Counted from the stretch's first letter, positions 1 to 7,572 are shown. The stretch: 64,000 nucleotides of DNA from Halorientalis persicus (GCF_900110215.1 NZ_FOCX01000002.1:1-64000), one strand, 5' to 3'. The notes: generated from the letters alone by a model not told the origin. A program made the numbers and translations.

Positions 1-2
1 CC

Positions 3-203
3 CCTGTCGAAGAGGGCGAACAGCGTACCGTCGAAATCGAAGACATTGGCGAACAGGGCGACGGTATCACCAGAGTCGAGCGTGGCTTTGTCGTCATTGT
101 CCCCGACACCGAACAGGGCGAGCGTGTCACTGTCGAGATTACCGATGTACGTCAGAACGTCGCCTTTGCCGAGGTCGTCAAGCGAGTGAGTTATTACGAG
201 TAG
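3..203 (+). CDS. TRAM-domain protein, 3' part only
   Basis: The first 66 readable codons, entering from the left edge and ending at a TAG, encode a complete TRAM-type beta-barrel. It begins PVEEGEQ, has the alternating IEDIGEQGDGI and VPDTEQGERV strands typical of haloarchaeal TRAM proteins, and ends near VKRVSYYE. TRAM domains bind RNA, and in haloarchaea they occur as small stand-alone proteins or at the end of tRNA-modifying enzymes. The N-terminus lies outside the window, so I cannot tell which form this is. The gene stands at the edge of an accessory region and may belong either to the element or to its insertion neighbourhood. Confidence 0.85.
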   Translation, partial: PVEEGEQRTVEIEDIGEQGDGITRVERGFVVIVPDTEQGERVTVEITDVRQNVAFAEVVKRVSYYE

Positions 204-273
204 TCCAACGCCGACGAACTCACTCCCACGAACACCGACGAATCGGCTTTTGGTCGCTGTCCGGGGTGAATCA

Positions 274-516
274 CTATTCTTCGAGGGTCACATCGCCGTC
301 TCCGGTAACGGTGACAGTGTACTCACAGAACCGGAACGTCACCAAACCACTTCTACTACCCTGACCGGCGAAGAGAGCGTCTAACGCGTCGGTGTCAACC
401 ACGTTGTGCAACGTTTCGGGCAGGTCTTCGGGTTCGGTGCCTCTCTCTTGGGCTACGGCCTCAATGACCTTATGGCTCAAGGAGTCTTCAGTTGGGGTTG
501 GTTGTGAGTGGTTCAT
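274..516 (-). CDS. HalOD1 output-domain protein (80 aa)
   Basis: This small acidic protein matches the haloarchaeal HalOD1 output domain. It has an N-terminal helix SHKVIEAVAQERG, a DLPETLHNVVDTDALDALF segment, and a closing beta pair VTFRFCEYTVTVTGDGDVTL. HalOD1 is usually the output module of two-component or bacterio-opsin activator-like regulators, and in haloarchaeal elements it often occurs alone. Here it is the whole protein. The ATG at 516 is chosen because the domain begins directly after it; the frame stays open upstream, but that part looks like non-coding shadow. It is divergent from the helix-turn-helix gene at 689. Molecular role: unknown, probably regulatory by analogy. Confidence 0.75.
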   Translation of the reverse strand: MNHSQPTPTEDSLSHKVIEAVAQERGTEPEDLPETLHNVVDTDALDALFAGQGSRSGLVTFRFCEYTVTVTGDGDVTLEE

Positions 517-688
517 GAGTGAATAGTATCGTGGAAGTGTCCCATAACCGCCATATTCTGCCTTACTTCGCCAGTCGGAAAAGACTTCATATTGGACTCT
601 ACAGCCACTCTTTCCCATTTTTGTCGATGTGCATATTAGATTCTCCGGGGCGCGAGTTGTCATTCGCCCGATTGTGCAAGGCGACATT

Positions 689-928
689 ATGGCCGGTCGC
701 AACCCGAGTACGTCTATTGACGAGGTTTTAGCAGTCTTCGAGGATAACCCCGATACGTGCGAGCCGTTCACAGCACCACAAATCGCGGAACAACTTGCTA
801 CCGACGTTCATCGGAACACGGCACGCAACTACCTACAGGACTTGGAATCGCTCGGTGAACTCCGGACGAAGAAGGTCGGGGCCAGTCGGGTATGGTGGCG
901 ACCGTGCGATAAGAAATCCCGGCAGTAG
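689..928 (+). CDS. winged helix-turn-helix DNA-binding protein (79 aa)
   Basis: A 79-residue protein with one winged-helix fold. Helix 1 is SIDEVLAVFEDN, the helix-turn-helix is FTAPQIAEQLATDVHRNTARNYLQDLESLGEL, and the wing is RTKKVGASRVWW. This layout is typical of the small MarR/ArsR-like regulators encoded by haloarchaeal plasmids and viruses. The ATG at 689 is preferred over an in-frame ATG at 629 because the fold starts here and the upstream codons look unrelated. It is divergent from the HalOD1 gene and heads a rightward run of small genes. It may control its own element; the target is unknown. Confidence 0.7.
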   Translation: MAGRNPSTSIDEVLAVFEDNPDTCEPFTAPQIAEQLATDVHRNTARNYLQDLESLGELRTKKVGASRVWWRPCDKKSRQ

Positions 929-984
929 GACTCGGAAGCCGCATACGCGAAATCACTACTTACGTGTACCTCTTACTTTCCCCC

Positions 985-1368
985 ATGCCCTTCCGGCTCT
1001 CCGAAGACGAAATCCCGGACGAGAAACCACACCAAGACAGCGACTTCCTCGAATGGGCCATCCATGAGAAGGGCCTGTCGTCCCGAACCATAGCGTTCGA
1101 GTTGGGAGTGGAAGTGAGTCGCGTGACGGTTCATGCCGAGCGCTTGGGGGTACTCCGACCGTGGCGTCACGAGCCGACACTACGCCGCCTGTACGTCGAG
1201 GAAGGGCTGTCAGCGGACGAGATAGCGGCCCGCGACGAGTTTGATTGCTCCCCTGTGACCGTCCGGAAAGGGCTTGCTCGATTTGACCTGATAGACGGCG
1301 ACCCTGACGAAATTACCTACGGTCGCCTTGACGAACTCGGCAGTGAGTCGCCCGCGCCGACGGCATAA
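985..1368 (+). CDS. double helix-turn-helix protein (127 aa)
   Basis: This protein seems to hold two successive helix-turn-helix units. The first is WAIHEKGLSSRTIAFELGVEVSRVTVHAERLGV at about residues 22-54, and the second is LYVEEGLSADEIAARDEFDCSPVTVRKGLARFDL at about 66-99. Tandem units of this kind resemble sigma-like or resolvase-like DNA-binding modules that recognise a site as two half-sites. There is no catalytic domain. The start at the ATG 985 follows a pyrimidine-rich stretch; an in-frame start at 964 is possible but would add seven residues outside the fold. It lies 56 nt after the wHTH gene and is probably a second regulator of the element. Confidence 0.65.
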   Translation: MPFRLSEDEIPDEKPHQDSDFLEWAIHEKGLSSRTIAFELGVEVSRVTVHAERLGVLRPWRHEPTLRRLYVEEGLSADEIAARDEFDCSPVTVRKGLARFDLIDGDPDEITYGRLDELGSESPAPTA

Positions 1369-1425
1369 TTCGGGAACACATGACGAGGCCGAGGTATTAT
1401 TTCAGTTCCCGATTACCTTCCGACT

Positions 1426-1596
1426 ATGGTTTCCCGCGAGAATCAGGTCATTGTCGCCTTCGGGCTGTTGGCAATCGTCCTTCTCTACGCCAGTTCAACG
1501 CTCACGAACCTTCCGACGTGGGTGAATATCGCAGTCTTGCTTATCGTCGGTGTCATTCTCCCGCAAGTAATCAATAATGCGAGAAGTAAGTCATGA
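1426..1596 (+). CDS. tiny two-segment membrane protein (56 aa)
   Basis: A 56-residue protein made almost entirely of two hydrophobic segments (about residues 7-22 and 31-48) joined by the short polar loop SSTLTNLPTW, with a positively charged end (NARSKS). No family was recognised. Its stop codon overlaps the start of the next gene in an ATGA arrangement at 1593-1596, which implies translational coupling. Paired tiny membrane proteins are common in haloarchaeal pleomorphic viruses and plasmids, but I see no spike-protein gene nearby, so a viral role is only a guess. Confidence 0.55.
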   Translation: MVSRENQVIVAFGLLAIVLLYASSTLTNLPTWVNIAVLLIVGVILPQVINNARSKS

Positions 1597-1796
1597 ACCT
1601 GTTGACCGCATACAACGGCCTGCTGATTCGTGTCGGCCTGTATCTTCTCGTGTTTTGGCCGACCGTTGGGTACTACGTCTACTCGGATTCGGAGAAGCGA
1701 GGTTTGGCGAACTCGAAACTCCGAGGTGTCGCGTTAGGCTTCCTTGGAATCCTCGGCTTGCTTATTCACCTTGCTCTCGTTCAGCGTCGAGAGTGA
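1593..1796 (+). CDS. tiny membrane protein coupled to the previous gene (67 aa)
   Basis: The protein has two hydrophobic segments: LLIRVGLYLLVFWPTVGYYVY near the N-terminus and GVALGFLGILGLLIHLALV near the C-terminus. They are separated by a charged loop (SDSEKRGLANSKLR), and the tail is QRRE. Its start ATG shares four bases with the stop of the upstream membrane-protein gene, so the two are almost certainly translated together and may form a complex. No known domain is apparent. Length and context suit an accessory protein of a mobile element. Confidence 0.55.
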   Translation: MNLLTAYNGLLIRVGLYLLVFWPTVGYYVYSDSEKRGLANSKLRGVALGFLGILGLLIHLALVQRRE

Positions 1797-1919
1797 CACA
1801 CCCAGAAGCAGAATCAGGGTATGTGGGCTGTTGCATGATTCCCTGAAAAAACTACTAAAGAGCCGTACCGTGACGAACCCGCCACGAGCGCCCTCTTCGA
1901 GCGACTGTCACCGGCCCTA

Positions 1920-2090
1920 ATGGCCCCACTCTCGCACTCGAAGCCCGACGCCGACAAGTGGGTCACGCTCTCGAAGGCGACCGTCACGACCGGCTACGCG
2001 GCCAGTACGAGCCGCTATACCGCTTCACAGCACCGTGAAACTACTGCCGAATCACCCCCTCTGAAAATGACTGTCAGAGGGGGGGAGTGA
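1920..2090 (+). CDS. possible small protein or gene remnant (56 aa)
   Basis: From the ATG at 1920 a 56-codon frame runs to a TGA at 2088-2090, starting MAPLSHSKPDADKW. The frame is open back to 1839 (28 further codons), and that upstream part also reads like protein (DEPATSALFERLSPAL). G/C at third positions and acidic, Thr/Ala-rich residues are in keeping with haloarchaeal coding sequence. I recognise no family. It could be the remnant of a larger gene cut off by the GC-skewed DNA that follows. Confidence 0.25.
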   Translation: MAPLSHSKPDADKWVTLSKATVTTGYAASTSRYTASQHRETTAESPPLKMTVRGGE

Positions 2091-2191
2091 CCACTCGTGC
2101 GAATTTCACCCCACCGGGGGTCCCCTCTGCGACCGCCGTGGTGACGCCGACTACGCTCGTTGCACCCCCATCCCCGGCCCCCGGCTGGCCC

Positions 2192-2209
2192 GGTCCCCCT
2201 CCGGGGACC
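2192..2209. repeat. perfect inverted repeat in C-rich DNA
   Basis: GGTCCCC (2192-2198) and GGGGACC (2203-2209) are separated by CTCC. Flanking CTGG and CCAG, less closely aligned, could lengthen the stem. Strong hairpin potential in single strands. Confidence 0.6.
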
Positions 2210-2300
2210 AGCCCCGGACTCCCCCGGCGGTCCCCCGGCACCCTGCCAGCCCACCCGGCCCCGTAGAGGCTCCCCGGCTCCCCCCGTCTCTGACACCGCT

Positions 2301-2314
2301 CACAGGTGCCTGTG
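2301..2314. repeat. palindrome CACAGG-TG-CCTGTG
   Basis: Six-base perfect arms around a two-base centre, within the stretch without clear genes. It could be a protein-binding dyad. No second copy was noticed nearby. Confidence 0.5.
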
Positions 2315-2413
2315 ACTGCCGTGTGACGACAGGGGGTAGGTGGGGGCAGTCGGGTGGGTCCCCGGCTCCCCGGTCCCGGTCGCGTCGGTGGTGTCGTAGC
2401 TGGCGGAGTGAGT

Positions 2414-2647
2414 ATGGCACAAATGACAGAAGTTTATCAGAAAGCTCCGTTTTCGGGGGTCGAACTCGGAATGAAAGCGTTTCTGAAAGAGAATCGAACC
2501 CCGTCAGGGGGTTCGGGGTTCGTTCATCCCCTGACTTGGAATGGCATGGGGAGTTCACTCACCACCGACGAAGTGATTCCGACACCTCAAACCGAGAGTC
2601 CTCACTGCCAAATAACTCTTGATAATACGACCTCCGGCTTCTATTAA
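2414..2647 (+). CDS. doubtful small open frame (77 aa)
   Basis: From the ATG at 2414 (MAQMTEVYQKAP) a 77-codon frame runs to TAA. It overlaps the nested inverted repeats at 2495-2535, its second half is rich in Thr/Ser/Pro with no recognisable fold, and neither composition nor neighbours support it strongly. I list it only because the first 35 residues read plausibly. The stretch may be non-coding. Confidence 0.18.
   Translation: MAQMTEVYQKAPFSGVELGMKAFLKENRTPSGGSGFVHPLTWNGMGSSLTTDEVIPTPQTESPHCQITLDNTTSGFY
2495..2535. repeat. nested inverted repeats
   Basis: CGAACCCC (2495-2502) can pair with GGGGTTCG at 2508-2515 or at 2515-2522. GTCAGGGG (2503-2510) pairs with CCCCTGAC (2528-2535). The two stems are mutually exclusive in part, so the segment could adopt alternative folds. 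Confidence 0.6.
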
Positions 2648-2732
2648 CGGTTCCGAACGCACCCTCTAATAACAACTATGAGTAGGTCTGTTCGGGCGCT
2701 ATAATATATTCTGATACGGTTATCACTGTAAG

Positions 2733-4529
2733 TTATTCACTCTCGTCCCACACATACGCCGCCGCGTCGGGAAGGTCGTCGTACTTGGTCACGAATCCAT
2801 TTTCTGCGAGTGCCTCGGCCTTCTTCCGGGCGTTTCGCTTCTTAACACCTGTCTCGGTGGCTATTTCGCCCACTTTCCCACCTTCAGTACCCTCGTCCTG
2901 AAGGTACCCGGCTACCTCTCGGGCGTCTTCACTGAATAGAACGAGGTGTGCCGCTTCACTCGGCACCCAATCGGGAAGCGCCGCCGTGTTCACGTAGACC
3001 GTCGTGGGTTCGGTGTCGCGCCCGAACCGAAGCACGTCCTGAAGCGTCTGCCGCTTCATGTGTCGGTGAATCTTGTTGCCGAACTCGCCGTAACTCTTCG
3101 CCGTCCCTCGCTTACTGTTTGACGCGACTGCCTCACCCGCATATGCGCCCCACTTCTTGATGTAGGGGTCGCCGTAATGCCGAGAGCCGGAGACGAACCC
3201 GAGGTGCTTGTCTGCGAAGCCTTGGTAACTCAAGACGTTGCTGAAGTTCCGAGGGGTATCAACGTAGTCGAACAACTCACCGTCGTTGTACTCCGGGTAC
3301 ACGTTGTCAATCGCCTTCTTGCTCGTGATGAAGCCGGGTTTCTCGCCTTCTTTCCGGTGTATCCAATGCAAGATTTGCGTGTCTTTCGGAGCTGTGATAC
3401 TCCCATTCCGGTTGTTCTGGTAGGGCTTCAGGTCGTCATTCGTCCTGATTATGGTGTGATTCAACACGTCCGAGACGTACTTTCGCTTCTCGCGGTCTTC
3501 GAGAACGTCACGGTGTGTTAGGTCAAGCCCGGTTGCTATTCGCCACATGGCGGGCGTCGGCGTACCGTCTAAACCGAGGAACCCGTCGGCAATGTCGAAA
3601 TTGGGTGGGTTTAGAAGGTACATCGTGTTTTCGTCGGGGTCACGCACACAGATAGCGTTAGAGTTGACACCTGACGCGTTGATTCCAAACAAGTCAGCCC
3701 AATCCGAGACAGGTAGCCGTTCCCACCCATTTCCTAACTCATGCCCGGCCAGTAGCGCGAATGTCAGCGTCGGAGCGAGCGCATGGTACTCTTCATTCGG
3801 GGATTCGAGGACGTTACTGGTGTCTTGATACAGTCCGTGTTCTCCATACCAATCAAGCGCGTCAGCACACCTATTGTCGTCGGGCTGTGCGTTCAGCACG
3901 TCCTGATAACTGTCGTAGCGTAGGGTGACGCTCTGAAGGAAGCGGTCAACGACCTGTTGCGGGTTCTTGAACTCGGTTTCAAACTCACTCACCGAGAACT
4001 CGTCTTTGACGACGAAGCGCCCCTTCAGGTACTCGTCTCGGTAGGCATGGCTCGGGTCGCCAATCAGAACGTCGGGTGCCGACGGGTCGAAGTTAAGCAG
4101 GTCAAGATACCTACAGTCCCCGCCGCACCGTATATCGTCAAGTCGCTCATGGATTTCCCGACCGCCGACACCGTTCTTGTAGGACTTCACTGCCCGACCG
4201 TCGTAGTGGTCTTGGTCGCTCCTATCGAACGCAGGGCAGTATTTGTGCGGGGTCGGGATACGCTTGTGAGTGAGTCCAAACTTGTCGCAGAAGGCTTCAG
4301 CGTCACTCTTGAGATAGTCTCGGGACGCGAGATAGAGTAACGGCGTCTCGGTCTTGCTGGCGATTTTCAGGGCCGAATAGGATTTACCTGCGACCGGCAG
4401 GGCTTCGAGTAGCACGTCCCCGTGTCCATTGTAGATTCCTCTGATTGCACGTTCCACGCGGCGTCGAACGCCTTCCAAGGTGGGTGGCCGATACGGTGGA
4501 TTCTTACTGATAGCGTTCCTACTTTGCAT
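2733..4529 (-). CDS. degenerate SF2-helicase-like ATPase with C-terminal winged helix
   Basis: The start chosen is the ATG at 4529 (598 aa); a GTG at 4547 would add six residues. A P-loop of the form AxxxxGKS (ALPVAGKS) lies at about residues 45-52. A Walker-B-like FVVKDEF follows at about 175, and a motif-III-like LGLDGTPTPAMW at about 315. Later come GFVSGSRHYGDPYIKKWGAYAG and a QTLQDVLRFGRD segment placed like the final helicase motif. The last 60 residues form a winged helix (VGEIATETGVKKRNARKKAEALAENGF in pieces). Such proteins occur in haloarchaeal integrated plasmids and may drive replication; I infer that role. The gene is divergent from the PQQ-nuclease gene and lies beside structured GC-skewed DNA, which could be its origin. 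Confidence 0.6.
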   Translation of the reverse strand: MQSRNAISKNPPYRPPTLEGVRRRVERAIRGIYNGHGDVLLEALPVAGKSYSALKIASKTETPLLYLASRDYLKSDAEAFCDKFGLTHKRIPTPHKYCPAFDRSDQDHYDGRAVKSYKNGVGGREIHERLDDIRCGGDCRYLDLLNFDPSAPDVLIGDPSHAYRDEYLKGRFVVKDEFSVSEFETEFKNPQQVVDRFLQSVTLRYDSYQDVLNAQPDDNRCADALDWYGEHGLYQDTSNVLESPNEEYHALAPTLTFALLAGHELGNGWERLPVSDWADLFGINASGVNSNAICVRDPDENTMYLLNPPNFDIADGFLGLDGTPTPAMWRIATGLDLTHRDVLEDREKRKYVSDVLNHTIIRTNDDLKPYQNNRNGSITAPKDTQILHWIHRKEGEKPGFITSKKAIDNVYPEYNDGELFDYVDTPRNFSNVLSYQGFADKHLGFVSGSRHYGDPYIKKWGAYAGEAVASNSKRGTAKSYGEFGNKIHRHMKRQTLQDVLRFGRDTEPTTVYVNTAALPDWVPSEAAHLVLFSEDAREVAGYLQDEGTEGGKVGEIATETGVKKRNARKKAEALAENGFVTKYDDLPDAAAYVWDESE

Positions 4530-4740
4530 TGTCGTAGCCTCTTCCACGACAGGGGAAGGACGACCTTGGCCGGACGACCCTTCCCTCTTCCTCGCAACCG
4601 AACGGATAGCGGTGCGTGTCGTGTGGTTGGTTCACCTACTTTCTCGGAACACAAAAACGGTCGCACAGGCGTACCTCAAGGCTTCACGCGAGCGTGTAGA
4701 AGTTTCGCGCTGGTAGGGCTATTGGAATCACACATACACC

Positions 4741-4777
4741 CTATTTAAGGTTGACTTGCTAATCAGTCATAAATATC
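4741..4777. promoter_or_regulatory. divergent promoter region of the PQQ-nuclease gene
   Basis: Two A/T-rich TATA-like elements stand out: CTATTTAAGG at 4741-4750 and CATAAATATC at 4768-4777. The second lies about 35 bases before the ATG at 4810, suitable for a short-leader transcript of the + strand gene. The first reads CTTAAATAG on the other strand and might serve the helicase-like gene, with a leader of about 200 bases. Confidence 0.4.
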
Positions 4778-4809
4778 ATATCGCTCCGTCCGAAGTTAGT
4801 TATATACCA

Positions 4810-7572
4810 ATGCCAGAGGATTTCTCTCGAAGGTCTATTTTGGGGTTATTCGCCTCTGGAGTATCGCTTGCTGATATTTCGCCAGCACAACGGAGCAATG
4901 AACTGTCCGGCCCTTCGCTTGCGTCGGACTGGCCCGAATTTAGAGGGAACAAACAGAATACAGGAGTCAAATCGTCGGACGTAGGGCCTTCGGATTTCCC
5001 TCTTGAGTTGGCATGGTCGTTTGACGGTGGTAGTAAGATAGATAACCCAAATGAATACGAAGAAGGGTATACATATCACCGGGTTATCACTCCGTCACCA
5101 TCAGTCGTTGGCGGGACTGTTTATGCACCTGTGTATCAAGGGGGTGTATTCGCGTTAGACGCAAAGACTGGGAGAGATATTTGGGAATATGACATGGACT
5201 CATACGGGAGATTATTCTCTTCACCAGTGGTCCATAGAGATTCACTCTACGTTGGTTCAACAAATCAATATGCGGCAACAATTAAAATCCAATCTTCTTC
5301 CGGCACCGTGAGCTGGACCGAAGGCGATAATCTGGATAATAGCAAAGAGAGTTCGCCAAAATATATGCAATCAGATGGTTCTGGGTTTGTGATTATCGGT
5401 GGTAGTGATGAAGATGGAACTGGCTATCATGCCTACGATTCAGAGACCGGCGAAAAATCCTTTTCAATAGTTCCCTCTGTGTCTTCAGGACTTTTCAGTG
5501 CTACTTCCACTCCTGCCCATGATTCTGGATACTTGTATACCTCTATTGACCAAGGAATTGGGAAATTTGAAATAAATGAGGGTGGGGCCAGAACGGTCTG
5601 GGAAAATAGAGAAGTAGACCATATCATTTCTTCACCAGCAATAAAGAATGGTTCAATATATTTCGGGGATGATAGTGGAAATATCGTTAGTGTTGATTCA
5701 GATTCCGGGAATATAGAGTGGGTGAAAAATCCCGAACAGTACAATTCTTGGATAGTATCTTCACCTGCTGTAGATTCAGATTCGCTATATATTGGAGTTA
5801 GCGGTGATGAAAGTGGTACTCTCTATGCTCTCGATACAGAGCAAGGTGAGGTTCAGTGGGAAAAACAAGGACTGCGAGAGTTGATTTCGTCCCCTATCGT
5901 ATACGATAATACTGTATTTATAGGCTCTAAAAACGGGAATGTCTATGCATTGAATAAGCAGAATGGGGGAACACGCTGGCAATATGACGTTGGTACGCCA
6001 ATTTCATCTTCGCCAGTCATTGCTGGAGAATATTTGTTTGTTACTGACAATAAAGGGGTCGTCCACGCCTTTGGGCCTAAAGGGTCAAGAGCCTACACGT
6101 TGATACAACGGGCTAAACAAGCACGAGGATACTTTGGAGTAAAACGTTCTGTCTCAAACTTTCTTGGTCGAGATAACCTACTTCGTAGAGCCGAACAGGC
6201 GTACAATCAGGCCAAGTACGAAGAATCTGAACGACTTGCCAGAAAGTCTATAAACAAAATAGAAACTGCGGATGATATAATCACGGGTACCGTTGTCAGC
6301 AGTACAGGGATTGCCTCAATAGTTGGTGGTAAAAAAGGATTTGATAGGTACAAGTGGCATAAGGTCAAACAGGAATATCGGGATTTAATTTCGAGGTCTG
6401 AAGACATATTCAATTCGTATCCGGGAGAGACTGAATCACTATCTAATGGAATCAGAACAGTAGACCCGAGTAACTATGATTCTATTGAGCAGGCTGAAGA
6501 GGAAATTAATAGTGTGACCAATAGTTTAGAGAGCATATCAAAGATAAATGATAAATATAGAGAAATTGAAAATAGGTTAGAATCTGTGGGTAATGGTGAG
6601 TATGAGAACCCACTCAAGAACACAATTGAGGACGTTCAACAGAGTGACTTCTTGCAGATAGGTAGTTATGAATCGGAAATAAAGAAGTCAAAAAAGATAG
6701 TAGATGGCATCGAGAAAAAAGAGAAATTACTGGACGATATTGAGGATGATTCCGGAATTGTCTCTAAAAGTCATTTTTATACCGCTATAGAAAGGACAGA
6801 CCCGTATACGAAGCCTGATTCCGCTATCGAACATACAAATAAAATTCGAGAACTACGTAGTTGCTCTATCGAGTTGAATAAAATCCAACAATGGAACAGG
6901 AGAGTCCCAACCGAAGCGACAAAGAATAAGATAATCCAAGAATTAGAATCTACGCCTGATTCAATCGCTATTGGTAAGATTAGGCAAGAAGTTGAAAAAC
7001 ATCAGCGCCTCCGTGACCGAGTCAAGAATATCCGGGATTTCCTACGAAGCGTTGATATAAGTCAAACTGATATTGTGGAGAGCGAGGCTCAAGAGAAAAT
7101 ACAATCCGCAATCACCGAAGGCGACCCCGAAATAATAAGAGAGTTGAACAATCGAATAGAGCGTATTTCTAACACGGTCTGGGAACCTAATGATTTGTTT
7201 GAGTATTCACCCTACCAGTTTGAAAGACTCGTGGCTCAATTGTGGGAGAACTACGGGTATTCGACTCAAGTATCTTCCAAGAGTGGAGACGAGGGTGTTG
7301 ATGTATATGCTAAAAATGGCGATGAAATCGTAGCAATTCAGGTTAAGCAGTATACACCCGGCAAGAGTAAAGTCACCCCATCGACTGTTAGGGAAATGGC
7401 AAGTCCTTTAGCAAAAGGGAATGCCACTCATTCAGTTATTGTGACCAGTAGCACGTTCACGAAGAATGCTGTCCAAGAAGCACAGTCATATGGAGAGAGA
7501 ATGAAGTTGATTGGCCAACAGGGGTTATTAGAAATGCTTACTGATTCCTATATCCAACCGCCGAGAGACTAA
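4810..7572 (+). CDS. PQQ-type beta-propeller fused to an Mrr-type endonuclease domain
   Basis: A 920-residue multi-domain protein. Residues 1-27 look like a Tat leader (SRRSILGLFASGV, then a probable cleavage region). Residues about 40-424 are PQQ/BamB-like propeller blades (WPEFRGNKQNTG, then repeated GxVYALN, WxxxxG and SSPxV elements). Residues 450-485 are TPR-like, 490-508 form one possible membrane segment (IITGTVVSSTGIASIVGG), and about 510-790 are long charged helices. Residues 796-920 are an Mrr catalytic domain: YQFERLVAQLW, then GDEGVDV with D831, then IQVKQY with Q844 and K846. If the leader and membrane segment are real, the propeller is outside and the nuclease inside. The coding DNA is clearly more A/T-rich than its neighbours, pointing to transfer. 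An ATG at 4810 is preferred over a TTG at 4756. Confidence 0.8.
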   Translation: MPEDFSRRSILGLFASGVSLADISPAQRSNELSGPSLASDWPEFRGNKQNTGVKSSDVGPSDFPLELAWSFDGGSKIDNPNEYEEGYTYHRVITPSPSVVGGTVYAPVYQGGVFALDAKTGRDIWEYDMDSYGRLFSSPVVHRDSLYVGSTNQYAATIKIQSSSGTVSWTEGDNLDNSKESSPKYMQSDGSGFVIIGGSDEDGTGYHAYDSETGEKSFSIVPSVSSGLFSATSTPAHDSGYLYTSIDQGIGKFEINEGGARTVWENREVDHIISSPAIKNGSIYFGDDSGNIVSVDSDSGNIEWVKNPEQYNSWIVSSPAVDSDSLYIGVSGDESGTLYALDTEQGEVQWEKQGLRELISSPIVYDNTVFIGSKNGNVYALNKQNGGTRWQYDVGTPISSSPVIAGEYLFVTDNKGVVHAFGPKGSRAYTLIQRAKQARGYFGVKRSVSNFLGRDNLLRRAEQAYNQAKYEESERLARKSINKIETADDIITGTVVSSTGIASIVGGKKGFDRYKWHKVKQEYRDLISRSEDIFNSYPGETESLSNGIRTVDPSNYDSIEQAEEEINSVTNSLESISKINDKYREIENRLESVGNGEYENPLKNTIEDVQQSDFLQIGSYESEIKKSKKIVDGIEKKEKLLDDIEDDSGIVSKSHFYTAIERTDPYTKPDSAIEHTNKIRELRSCSIELNKIQQWNRRVPTEATKNKIIQELESTPDSIAIGKIRQEVEKHQRLRDRVKNIRDFLRSVDISQTDIVESEAQEKIQSAITEGDPEIIRELNNRIERISNTVWEPNDLFEYSPYQFERLVAQLWENYGYSTQVSSKSGDEGVDVYAKNGDEIVAIQVKQYTPGKSKVTPSTVREMASPLAKGNATHSVIVTSSTFTKNAVQEAQSYGERMKLIGQQGLLEMLTDSYIQPPRD

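Larger units (their letters stand above)
1797..2732. other. long stretch without a clear gene, with GC-skewed palindromic DNA
   Basis: About 930 bases between the small membrane-protein genes and the helicase-like gene contain no convincing long gene. The first part (1839-2090) is an open frame with codon-like composition, listed separately. From about 2,100 to 2,400 the top strand is first packed with C runs and then with G runs, and has several perfect palindromes. From 2,495 to 2,535 nested inverted repeats follow. The last 90 bases before the helicase stop are A/T-rich. Such structured DNA next to a replication-type gene would fit an origin or a structured RNA, but no iterons were identified. 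Confidence 0.5.

Noticed and set aside
2465-2540. tRNA-like T-arm wording (GGGGTTCGATTC on the - strand)
   Set aside because: No matching acceptor, D or anticodon arms around it; the bases are explained by the nested inverted repeats.
1426-4529. Complete pleolipovirus-like provirus
   Set aside because: Small membrane proteins and a replication-type gene are present, but no spike protein, no VP8-type ATPase and no integrase could be recognised.
4480-4716. Small + strand frame with a hydrophobic start at the 5' end of the helicase-like gene
   Set aside because: It overlaps the antisense coding start of the helicase-like gene, has no promoter and no relative that I recognise.
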